NCBI RefSeq assembly: GCF_002086735.1
Contig: NZ_MVIJ01000004.1
Coordinates: 97,431-161,430, forward strand
Length of the DNA: 64,000 nt
Reading direction: 5' to 3'
DNA from: Mycobacterium scrofulaceum
Lineage (GTDB): Bacteria > Actinomycetota > Actinomycetes > Mycobacteriales > Mycobacteriaceae
Both the position numbers and the translations under genes were made by a program. The notes under the pieces were generated by a model. The model ran no database searches. It saw only the letters and a list, made by a program, of their open reading frames with translations, and had not been told where the DNA came from. This document shows, piece by piece, positions 52,092-59,688 of this stretch. Every line of letters begins with the position of its first letter. The stretch's first letter is position 1.

Positions 52092-52697
52092 TTAGGTGCG
52101 GCGCTGGAACAGGTAGTACCGCGCCGGCGTCTTCTCCGCGCGATCCAGCTCGCGCTCGTCGCCGGCCGACAGCATCGTCCAGGAGGCCGCGAAGCGTCGC
52201 TCCATCTCGGCGTGGTCGATGCCTCGCACCCCGATCCGGCCGCCGGGCACGAAGGCGACGATCAGCAGCCGCGCGCCTGGTGCGGCCACGGCGCTGATCT
52301 CCCGCACGTAGGCGTCGCGGTCGTCGTCGCTCATGTTGTGCAGGCAGCCGTTGTCGACGATCAACTCGAAGTTCGCACCGATGCCGGTTCGGCTCAACCG
52401 CGTGACGTCGGCCTGGACGAAGTCCACCGCCGCGCCCGCGGCGGCGGCCTTGGCGCGTGCCCGCTCGAGGGGCTTGGACACGAAGTCGACCGCGGTGACC
52501 GTCCAGCCGTGTTGGGCGAGATAAATGGAGCAGTCACCGGTTCCGCAGCCGACTTCGAGGGCCGCTCCCGCGGGAAGCGCGGGCGTGTCGGCGGCGCCCT
52601 CGACGAGCTTCCGCACGCTCTGCGCGAGCGGGTGACCGTCCCACGGGGTGAAGCCGATGCGGTAGACGATCCGGAACAGCGTCTGTTTGGAAGCCAT
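52092..52697 (-). CDS. SAM-dependent class I methyltransferase
   Basis: A 201-residue Rossmann-fold methyltransferase. Motif I is LEVGCGTGD at 47-55, the motif II acid follows in TAVDF, and the post-I region has VDFVQADVTR and ELIVDNGCLHNM. The N-terminal helix (MASKQTLFRIVYRIGFTPWD) resembles thiopurine/tellurite-type small methyltransferases. Acceptor unknown. It is the last gene of the minus-strand part of a block absent, from memory, between fadB and the XPB gene in M. tuberculosis. It lies 15 bases downstream of the LLM-enzyme gene. Confidence 0.85.
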   Translation of the reverse strand: MASKQTLFRIVYRIGFTPWDGHPLAQSVRKLVEGAADTPALPAGAALEVGCGTGDCSIYLAQHGWTVTAVDFVSKPLERARAKAAAAGAAVDFVQADVTRLSRTGIGANFELIVDNGCLHNMSDDDRDAYVREISAVAAPGARLLIVAFVPGGRIGVRGIDHAEMERRFAASWTMLSAGDERELDRAEKTPARYYLFQRRT

Positions 52698-52712
52698 GGC
52701 CTTACGGTATGC

Positions 52713-53579
52713 CTACTGGGCGTCGCACGCGGCGGCGATGCGGCGCCATTGCTCGCGCGGGAAGGCCTTGGGGTCGGCCAGGAGAACCTGGACGCACACG
52801 TGGTCGGCGCCGGCCGCACGATGCTCGGCGACCCTGCGCATGATCGCCCCTTCATCGCCCCACGCGATGATGGCGTCGAAGAGCCGATCGCTCACCTGCG
52901 ACAGGTCCTCGTCGGAGAATCCGCTGCGCAACAGGTTGTTGGCGTAGTTGGGTAACGCCAGATACGCGCGGAGCCAGTCAGTTCCGATACTCCGCGCCTC
53001 GTCGGCGCTGTCGGTCAGGATCGCCGTCTGCTCCGGCAGCAGCAGGGGGCCGTCGCCCAAAGTCGCACGGGCGGAAGCGGTGTGGTCGGGGGTGACCAGG
53101 TACGGGTGGGCGCCGCGGGCCCGGGTCGCGGCCAGCGCCAGCATCTTTGGCCCGAGCGCGGCGAGCACCCGGCTCCCGGTGGGGACGGGCCGCGGGGCGG
53201 CGTCCAGGCTGTCCAAGAATGACGCCGTCGCCGCCAGCGGTTTGCGGTACCGCCCCGGTTGGCCGGCGTCGATCAGCGGTGCGTGGCTGACGCCGATGCC
53301 CAGCAGGAACCGCTCGCCGTGCCGGGCGGTCAGCGTCGCGTGGGAGTCGGCGACGTCGGCGGGCTCGTGCATCCACAGGTTGAGGATCCCGGTGGCGATC
53401 ACCGTGCGCTTGGTCGCGGCGAGCAGGTTTGCGACCGCGTCGAACACCGGCCCCCCGACGTCCGGTATCCACAGCGCCGGGAAACCCAGTTCGTCCAATT
53501 CCGCTGCCGCGTCGGCGGATTCGGATGGATCTCCGTAGCGCAGCTGGCTGCTCCAGATGCCGACGCCGGTCAGTTCCAT
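52713..53579 (-). CDS. LLM-class F420-dependent oxidoreductase
   Basis: A 288-residue luciferase-like TIM-barrel protein with ELDELGFPALWIPDVGG, a central TATGILNLWMHEPADVADSHATL, and ERFLLGIGVSHAPL (typical of F420-binding LLM proteins). Mycobacteria use coenzyme F420 in this family to reduce or oxidise ketones, alcohols or unsaturated lipids. ATG 53579 lies ten bases inside the end of the FAD monooxygenase gene, indicating coupling. Confidence 0.87.
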   Translation of the reverse strand: MELTGVGIWSSQLRYGDPSESADAAAELDELGFPALWIPDVGGPVFDAVANLLAATKRTVIATGILNLWMHEPADVADSHATLTARHGERFLLGIGVSHAPLIDAGQPGRYRKPLAATASFLDSLDAAPRPVPTGSRVLAALGPKMLALAATRARGAHPYLVTPDHTASARATLGDGPLLLPEQTAILTDSADEARSIGTDWLRAYLALPNYANNLLRSGFSDEDLSQVSDRLFDAIIAWGDEGAIMRRVAEHRAAGADHVCVQVLLADPKAFPREQWRRIAAACDAQ

Positions 53580-54811
53580 GGGCGGTCATTCCTTTCACTG
53601 GCTTGCAGACCGGTGGCGCCGTAGTCGGGCACCGGCAGCGAGTCGTGCATGCGCAGGCCCCTCGTGTTGGGTTTCGCCAGTGCCCGCGAGAGCGAACCGG
53701 GCAACGACGACACTAACCGGGCGCCACGAGTCAACGCCCACACCCCGAGCCGCGAGCCGGGGATGATGCCCCTGGCGGCGCCGCGCGCGAAGGCCCGGCT
53801 GCGGTGCACCGGTTCACGCATCTGCAGCTCGTAGGCGGCGAACGCGCGCAGGTGGTCGCCGTCGGCGCGGGCGAGCTCGCCGGCCAGCACGTACGCGCCG
53901 AGGACCGCGAGGCTGGTGCTGCCGCCCACGGCGGGGCCGGGGCAGTATCCCGCGTCACCGACGAGGGTCACCCGCCTGCGCGACCACCTGTCGAGCCGCA
54001 GTTGGCTGATCGAGTCGAAGTAGAACGCGGGCGTGCCGTCGACCTCGGCAAGCCAGCCATCCACCTGGTCGTGACTGCCCGCGAACGCTTCGCGCAGAAG
54101 GTCCTTCTGCCGCAACGTGTCCCGATGGTCATAGTCGAGCTCGCCCTTGGTGCGGAACAAAAAAACGGCGCGCGCGTCGTCCAGGTGCTCGGCGGTGTAG
54201 ATGGCGGCGAGGCGGCCCACACCGACGTGGCAGGTCATCTCGCCGCGGCCGGCCAGTGCCTTGGGCGCCGACAGCACCGCCAGATAGCCGCCGAGGAACC
54301 GGGTGAGGTCGGCTTCCTCGCCGAAGGTGAGCCGTCGCACGTTGGAGTGCAGGCCGTCGGCACCGACGATGACGTCGAACCGGCGGTCGGGCGCGTGCTC
54401 GAAACTCACCTCGCCGTCATGCTCGATGGCCGTGATCGAGTCGCCGAAGAGGTACTCGACGTCGTCGCGGCCGGCGGCGTAGTAGATCTCGCTGAGGTCG
54501 TCGCGCATGATCTCCACGTGCCGGTCCGACGTGGCGGCATAGATCTTGGTCAGATCGATCTGGAAGGGTCGCGGCCTTCCGTCCCGATGCATGGTCATGC
54601 GGGTCGTCCCGGTGGCGAGCGCTTCGATCTGCGGCAGCACGCCCATGCGCGCCGAGATCTCCATCGCGGGACGGAACAAGTCGACGGCGTGGCCGCCCGT
54701 CTTGCGCAGGGCCGGCGCGCGTTCGACGACGGTGACGTCGAAGCCGTGACGGGTCAACCAGTACGCCAGCACGGGGCCGGCGATGCTCGCGCCGGAGACG
54801 AGGACCCGCAT
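53570..54811 (-). CDS. FAD-dependent monooxygenase (PHBH/UbiH type)
   Basis: A 413-residue flavoprotein hydroxylase. FAD-binding motifs are SGASIAGPVLAYWLTRHG near residue 6-23, the DG motif VGADGLHSNVRR, and the GD motif VGDAGYCPGPAVGGSTS. This class hydroxylates aromatic or polyketide rings, or performs Baeyer-Villiger-like reactions, with NAD(P)H. It heads a minus-strand trio with an LLM enzyme and a methyltransferase, which resembles a small tailoring cassette. ATG 54811. Confidence 0.9.
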   Translation of the reverse strand: MRVLVSGASIAGPVLAYWLTRHGFDVTVVERAPALRKTGGHAVDLFRPAMEISARMGVLPQIEALATGTTRMTMHRDGRPRPFQIDLTKIYAATSDRHVEIMRDDLSEIYYAAGRDDVEYLFGDSITAIEHDGEVSFEHAPDRRFDVIVGADGLHSNVRRLTFGEEADLTRFLGGYLAVLSAPKALAGRGEMTCHVGVGRLAAIYTAEHLDDARAVFLFRTKGELDYDHRDTLRQKDLLREAFAGSHDQVDGWLAEVDGTPAFYFDSISQLRLDRWSRRRVTLVGDAGYCPGPAVGGSTSLAVLGAYVLAGELARADGDHLRAFAAYELQMREPVHRSRAFARGAARGIIPGSRLGVWALTRGARLVSSLPGSLSRALAKPNTRGLRMHDSLPVPDYGATGLQASERNDRPWN

Positions 54812-54887
54812 GGCGACCTCCCGGTTGCTTGACGATGGGTAAGCCTAGCCGGGGCAGGGCCGCAGGTTCGGGCTAGAGTCCGGTGCT

Positions 54888-55877
54888 ATGCGCTTCGGTC
54901 TCTTCATCCCGCAAGGCTGGCGAATGGACCTCGTCGACATCGCACCGGAAAGGCACTGGGCGGTGATGCGCGACCTGGCCAGCTACGCCGACAACGGCGC
55001 GTGGGATTCGCTGTGGGTCTACGACCACTTCCACACCGTCCCGATGCCGACCGGCGAGGCCACCCACGAGGCGTGGTCGCTGATGGCCGCCTACGGGGCG
55101 GTCACGTCGCGCATCAAGCTCGGTCAGATGTGCACCGCGATGAGCTACCGCAATCCCGTGTACCTGGCGAAGGTCGCGGCGACCGCCGACGTCATCTCCG
55201 GCGGGCGCATCCAGATGGGCATCGGCGGTGGCTGGTACGAGCACGAATGGCGCGCTTACGGTTACGGTTTCCCTTCAGCCGGCGTGCGGCTGGGCCGGCT
55301 GGACGAGGGCGTGCAGATCATGCGCGACGCCTGGCGTGACGGCAAGGTCAGCTTCGACGGCAAGCACTACCAGGTCGAGGGCGCCATCGTTTCGCCCAAG
55401 CCCTTGCAGGACAACGGGATTCCGCTGTGGATCGCCGGCGGTGGGGAGAAGGTGACCTTGCGGATCGCCGCGCAATACGCGCAGTACACCAACTTCACGC
55501 CGGAACCCGAGGCGTTCTCCCACAAATCGCAGGTGCTGGCGCGGCACTGTCGGGAGGTGGGGACGGACTTCGACGCCATCGTGCGTTCGGCCAACCTCAA
55601 CGCCGTCGTCGGCACCTCGGAGGGCGACGTCAAGGACCGGTTGCGGCGCGTGCGCGACCGTATCGTCCGCTACGTGCCCGAGTCGGCCGCCGACGCGATG
55701 CTCGCCGCCGGCAGCGGACCCGATTCGGCGACGGGAACGCCGGAACAGGTCATCGAGCGGATCACGAAGCTCCGCGACCTCGGCTGCGAGTACGCCATCT
55801 GCTATTTCCCGGAGGCCGCCTACGATCGCTCCGGCATCGAGCTGTTCGAGCGCGAGGTGATTCCCGCGTTCAGCTAG
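54888..55877 (+). CDS. LLM-class F420-dependent oxidoreductase
   Basis: A 329-residue luciferase-like F420 enzyme. Pattern: MRFGLFIPQGWRMDLVDI, WDSLWVYDHFHTVPMP, IKLGQMCTAMSYRNPVYLAKVAAT and GRIQMGIGGGWYEHEW. It is distinct from the 52713 protein and more like the standard mycobacterial LLM group. ATG 54888 lies 76 bases from the divergent FAD monooxygenase. Substrate unknown; it fits the oxidative character of the block. Confidence 0.9.
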   Translation: MRFGLFIPQGWRMDLVDIAPERHWAVMRDLASYADNGAWDSLWVYDHFHTVPMPTGEATHEAWSLMAAYGAVTSRIKLGQMCTAMSYRNPVYLAKVAATADVISGGRIQMGIGGGWYEHEWRAYGYGFPSAGVRLGRLDEGVQIMRDAWRDGKVSFDGKHYQVEGAIVSPKPLQDNGIPLWIAGGGEKVTLRIAAQYAQYTNFTPEPEAFSHKSQVLARHCREVGTDFDAIVRSANLNAVVGTSEGDVKDRLRRVRDRIVRYVPESAADAMLAAGSGPDSATGTPEQVIERITKLRDLGCEYAICYFPEAAYDRSGIELFEREVIPAFS

Positions 55878-55881
55878 CCTG

Positions 55882-56175
55882 TCAGATGTCGGAGGTGGCG
55901 TACCTCTTCTTGACGGGCGGCTCGGCCAGCAACGGCGGCAGTTCGGTCAGCTTGCCCTCGCCGGCACGAAACGCGCGGTAGGCCTCGTCGTGCTCCACGG
56001 TGTCCCACAATTCGTAGATCAGCCAGTGGGCATGGTCGTCCTCGTCGACGAGCACGTCGGTGCGGAGGTTCCCGGCGAAGGCCCGGGTGTCCCGCAACGC
56101 CCGGCCCATGACGTCGCGTGCCTGCGGCACCGCGTCGGGCTTGAACGTCAGTTCGAGTATCACCGTGACTGGCAT
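55882..56175 (-). CDS. Antibiotic-biosynthesis-monooxygenase (ABM) domain protein
   Basis: A 97-residue single ABM/Dabb-type alpha+beta protein with VTVILELTFKPDAVPQARDVM, a heme-free quinol-monooxygenase-like core, and HAHWLIYELWDTVEHDEAYRAF. These small enzymes act as cofactor-independent monooxygenases or heme-degrading relatives; neither activity is provable here. It converges on the LLM gene with four bases between stops. Confidence 0.8.
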   Translation of the reverse strand: MPVTVILELTFKPDAVPQARDVMGRALRDTRAFAGNLRTDVLVDEDDHAHWLIYELWDTVEHDEAYRAFRAGEGKLTELPPLLAEPPVKKRYATSDI

Positions 56176-56333
56176 GGTCTTCTCCTCGGTTGCGGCGGCG
56201 CTCTCAAGATATCTGGCGGCCAGCCGGGCCCGCCGCCACGTATGAGAATGGGGTTTCCACTTTTCGGAAAGCTGTTATACGGTTCAGTGAGCCACGTTCT
56301 GTTGCGCCGCGGAAGGCTTTGGAGGATCCCCCG

Positions 56334-56747
56334 ATGCAGAAGGCACTCGCCCCCGAGATCTCGACCTGGCCCGACGAGAGCCCCCAGCTGATCGGCAGCC
56401 GGTGCGGCAGTTGCGGAGCCACCACATTCCCGGTGCAGCAGTGGTGCCCGCGCTGCAGCCTCGGGGAAATGACCGACGTGTTGCTGCCGCGCCGCGGAAC
56501 GCTGATCGCGTGGACCACCCAGGGCTTCCCGCCCGGCGCTCCGTACGCCGGCCCCGCCGGCAAGGACTTCGTCCCGTTCGGGGTGGGCCTGGTCCAACTC
56601 GACGACGTCATCCGAGTCGAGGGCCGGTTGACCGAAAACGACCCGGCCAAGCTGCAGTTCGGTCAGGAGGTCGAGCTCACGATGGTCCCGCTCACCGCCG
56701 ACGACGAGGGCACCGAAATCATGACGTTCGCGTTCCGGCCGGTCTAG
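56334..56747 (+). CDS. DUF35/OB-fold Zn-ribbon acyl-CoA-binding protein
   Basis: A 137-residue protein. The N-terminal zinc ribbon has C24, C27, C38 and C41 (RCGSCG...WCPRC). It is followed by an OB-fold (GTLIAWTTQGFPPGAPYAGPAG, then VPFGVGLVQLDDVIRVEGRL). DUF35 proteins act with thiolase-like partners in acyl-CoA chemistry, such as the ChsH2 DUF35 domain with Ltp2 in steroid side-chain cleavage. ATG 56334 has GGAGG upstream. The thiolase-like gene starts 28 bases after its stop, supporting a two-protein complex. Confidence 0.9.
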   Translation: MQKALAPEISTWPDESPQLIGSRCGSCGATTFPVQQWCPRCSLGEMTDVLLPRRGTLIAWTTQGFPPGAPYAGPAGKDFVPFGVGLVQLDDVIRVEGRLTENDPAKLQFGQEVELTMVPLTADDEGTEIMTFAFRPV

Positions 56748-56775
56748 TGGCGATCGCGAGAAGGAGGAGACCGAG

Positions 56776-57921
56776 ATGACCAACGACGTCGCCATCATCG
56801 GCGTGGGCCTGCACCCGTTCGGCCGGTTCGACAAGACCGCGATGCAGATGGGCGCCGAGGCCGTCCAGGCCGCATTGCAGGACGCCGGCGTGGCGTGGAA
56901 GGACATTCAGTTCGGTTTCGGCGGCAGCCACGAGGTGTCCAACCCAGACGCGGTCACCCGGTTGGTGGGGCTCACCGGGATCACGTTCACCAACGTGTTC
57001 AACGCCTGCGCCACTGCCGCGAGCGCCATTCAGCAGACCGCCGACACCATCCGGCTGGGCAAGTACGACATCGGCATCGCCATCGGGCTGGACAAGCACC
57101 CGCGTGGCGCGTTCACCGACGACCCGGCCAAGCTGGCGCTGCCGCAGTGGTATGCGCAGAACGGGCAGTTCGTCACCACCAAGTTCTTCGGCATGAAGGC
57201 CAACAAGTACCTCCACGATCACAACATCTCCCAGGCCACGCTGGCCAAGGTCGCGGCGAAGAACTTCCGCAACGGCGCACTCAACCCGAACGCCTTCCGG
57301 CGCAAGCCGATTCCCGAGGACGAAATCCTCAACTCGGCCGTGCTCAACTACCCGCTGACCCAGTACATGTTCTGCGCGCCCGACGAGGGCGCCGCCGCGG
57401 TGATCATGTGCCGCGCGGACATGGCGCACAAGTACACCGACAAGCCGGTGTATGTGCGCGCCTGCGAAATCCGCACCCGTCGCTACGGTGCCTACGAGGT
57501 GCATGCCACCTTCGCGCCGCTCGACGAGGACGTTTCCCCGACGGTGTACGCGTCCAGGGCGGCCTATGAGGCCGCCGGGATCGGTCCCGAGGACGTCGAC
57601 GTCGCCCAACTCCAGGACACCGACGCCGGCAACGAGGTCATCCACATGGCCGAGACGGGCCTGTGCGCCGACGGGGAGCAGGAGAAGCTGGTGGCCGACG
57701 GCGCCACCGAGATCCACGGCTCGCTGCCGGTCAACACCGACGGCGGGTTGATCGCCAACGGCGAGCCCATCGGCGCGTCGGGTCTGCGGCAGATGCACGA
57801 ACTGGTGCGTCAGCTGCGCGGCGAGGCGGGCGAGCGTCAGGTGCCCGGCAGCCCACGCGTCGGCCTGGCCCAGGTGTACGGCGCACCGGGTACCGCGTCC
57901 GCGACCATCCTGTCGCTCTAG
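56776..57921 (+). CDS. Thiolase-superfamily lipid-transfer (Ltp2-like) protein
   Basis: A 381-residue thiolase-fold protein of the lipid-transfer/Ltp type. An N-terminal Cys remains in FNACATAASAIQQTAD. The catalytic GHPxGATG of thiolases is changed to GEPIGASG (His to Glu), and the C-terminal Cys loop is replaced by GLAQVYGAPGT (Tyr). It therefore cannot act as a classical thiolase and more likely acts as a retro-aldolase with the upstream DUF35 protein. ATG 56776 has AAGGAGGAG upstream. It is followed by hairpin repeat R2. Confidence 0.88.
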   Translation: MTNDVAIIGVGLHPFGRFDKTAMQMGAEAVQAALQDAGVAWKDIQFGFGGSHEVSNPDAVTRLVGLTGITFTNVFNACATAASAIQQTADTIRLGKYDIGIAIGLDKHPRGAFTDDPAKLALPQWYAQNGQFVTTKFFGMKANKYLHDHNISQATLAKVAAKNFRNGALNPNAFRRKPIPEDEILNSAVLNYPLTQYMFCAPDEGAAAVIMCRADMAHKYTDKPVYVRACEIRTRRYGAYEVHATFAPLDEDVSPTVYASRAAYEAAGIGPEDVDVAQLQDTDAGNEVIHMAETGLCADGEQEKLVADGATEIHGSLPVNTDGGLIANGEPIGASGLRQMHELVRQLRGEAGERQVPGSPRVGLAQVYGAPGTASATILSL

Positions 57922-57929
57922 TCAGGGGC

Positions 57930-57989
57930 GCGAACAGACACAAAGTCGTGCCAGCACAGCGCTTTCCGTGCGATTTTGCGACTGCTCGC
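57930..57989. repeat. 60-bp hairpin repeat R2 (20-20-20)
   Basis: The left arm 57930-57949 and right arm 57970-57989 (GCGATTTTGCGACTGCTCGC) flank a 20-base centre. The arms pair less well than in R1 (about 15 of 20), but the right arm is 19/20 identical to that of R1 in the same orientation. It lies between the convergent thiolase-like and XPB genes. Confidence 0.7.
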
Positions 57990-57991
57990 GG

Positions 57992-59641
57992 TTAGATGGC
58001 GGGGCCCAGCAGGTCGTCCGCGTCGCGGATGATGTAGCCGTAGCCCTGCTCGGCGAGGAAGCGCTGCCGATGCGCCGCGTACTCGGCGTCCAGGCTGTCG
58101 CGCGCCACCACCGAGTAGAAGATCGCGCCGCCGCCGTCGGCCTTGGGTCGCAGCAGCCGCCCCAGCCGCTGCGCTTCCTCCTGGCGTGACCCGAAGGTCC
58201 CCGAAACCTGAACCGCCACCGAGGCTTCCGGCAAGTCGATGGAGAAGTTGGCGACCTTGGACACCACCAGCGTGGACACCTCGCCGCGGCGGAACGCGTC
58301 GAACAGCTCCTCGCGCTCCTTGGTCCGGGTCGACCCCTGGATCACCGGGGCGTCCAGTTCGGCACCCAGCTCGTCGAGCTGGTCGAGGTAGGCGCCGATC
58401 ACCAGCGTCTGCTCGCCGGGGTGCCGGCTCAGCACCGACTTGACCACGGCGACCTTCGAATGCGCCGTCGAGCAGAGCTTGTAGCGCTCTTCGGGTTCCG
58501 CGGTCGCGTACATCATGCGCTCGTTGTCGGTCATGGTGACCCGCACTTCGACGCACTCGGCCGGCGCGATCCAGCCCTGGGCCTCGATGTCCTTCCATGG
58601 CGCGTCGTAGCGTTTGGGGCCGATCAGGGAGAACACGTCGCCTTCGCGGCCGTCCTCGCGGACCAACGTGGCGGTGAGCCCGAGGCGCCGCTTGGACTGC
58701 AGGTCGGCGGTCATCCGGAACACCGGCGCGGGCAACAGGTGGACCTCGTCGTAGATGATCAGCCCCCAGTCGCGGCTGTCGAAGAGCTCCAGGTGCCGGT
58801 ACTCGCCCTTGGTCCGCCGGGTGACCATCTGATACGTCGAGATGGTGACGGGCCGGATCTCCTTGCGCTCACCGGAGTATTCACCGACCTCGTCCTCGGT
58901 GAGCGACGTGCGCGCGACCAGCTCACGTTTCCATTGCCGGGCCGCGACGACGTTGGTGACCAGGATCAACGTCGTCGCGCTGGCCTTGGCCATGGCCGCG
59001 GCGCCGACCAGGGTCTTGCCGGCCCCACAGGGAAGGACCACCACCCCGGATCCACCCGACCAGAACGAATCCGTGGCCATCTGCTGGTAGTCGCGCAGGT
59101 GCCAACCGTCCTGGGCCAGGCTGATCGGGTGCGCCTCGCCGTCGACGTAGCCCGCCAGATCCTCGGCGGGCCAACCGATCTTGAGCAGCATCTGCTTGAC
59201 CCGACCGCGCTCGCTGGGGTGGACGACGACCGTGTCGTCGTCGATCCGTGCGCCCAGCATGGGGGCGATCTTCTTGTTGCGCAGCACCTCCTCGAGCACC
59301 GCGCGGTCCAGGCTCACCAGCGTCAGGCCGTGCGCCGGGTGTTTGACCAGCTGCAGCCGGCCGTAGCGGGCCATGGTGTCGACGATGTCGACCAGCAGCG
59401 GCTGGGGCACCGCGTAGCGGGAGTGGCTGACCAGCGCATCGACGACCTGCTCGGCGTCGTGGCCGGCGGCGCGGGCGTTCCACAGCGCCAACGGCGTGAT
59501 GCGGTAGGTGTGCACGTGCTCGGGTGCGCGTTCCAGCTCCGCGAACGGCGCGATCGCGGCACGCGCCGCGCCGGCCTGCTCGTGGTCGACCTCGAGCAGC
59601 ACCGTCTTATCGGACTGCACAATCAACGGGCCGTCAGTCAA
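57992..59641 (-). CDS. ercc3: XPB/Ssl2-type 3'-5' DNA helicase
   Basis: A 549-residue superfamily 2 helicase. An N-terminal damage-recognition-like domain precedes Walker A PCGAGKT (204-210), the DEVH box YDEVHLLP (298-301), motif III TATLVRED, the RED-like element VREDGREGD, and motif VI QEEAQRLGRLLRP. It acts in DNA unwinding for repair. TTG 59641 is chosen for its AAGGAG site eight bases upstream and the natural N terminus TDGPLIVQSDKTVLLEVDH. It is the orthologue of Rv0861c. The next upstream gene on this strand encodes its probable partner. Confidence 0.93.
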   Translation of the reverse strand: MTDGPLIVQSDKTVLLEVDHEQAGAARAAIAPFAELERAPEHVHTYRITPLALWNARAAGHDAEQVVDALVSHSRYAVPQPLLVDIVDTMARYGRLQLVKHPAHGLTLVSLDRAVLEEVLRNKKIAPMLGARIDDDTVVVHPSERGRVKQMLLKIGWPAEDLAGYVDGEAHPISLAQDGWHLRDYQQMATDSFWSGGSGVVVLPCGAGKTLVGAAAMAKASATTLILVTNVVAARQWKRELVARTSLTEDEVGEYSGERKEIRPVTISTYQMVTRRTKGEYRHLELFDSRDWGLIIYDEVHLLPAPVFRMTADLQSKRRLGLTATLVREDGREGDVFSLIGPKRYDAPWKDIEAQGWIAPAECVEVRVTMTDNERMMYATAEPEERYKLCSTAHSKVAVVKSVLSRHPGEQTLVIGAYLDQLDELGAELDAPVIQGSTRTKEREELFDAFRRGEVSTLVVSKVANFSIDLPEASVAVQVSGTFGSRQEEAQRLGRLLRPKADGGGAIFYSVVARDSLDAEYAAHRQRFLAEQGYGYIIRDADDLLGPAI

Positions 59642-59688
59642 TGGCCCAACTCCTTCTGTTCGTGTCGCGCGCGGCTCATCGCCACCCA

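Noticed and set aside
56244..56258. GAGAATGGGGTTTCC upstream of the DUF35 gene as another copy of the shared operator
   Set aside because: Only 9 of 12 arm positions match and the right arm is poor, so I do not count it in the regulon.
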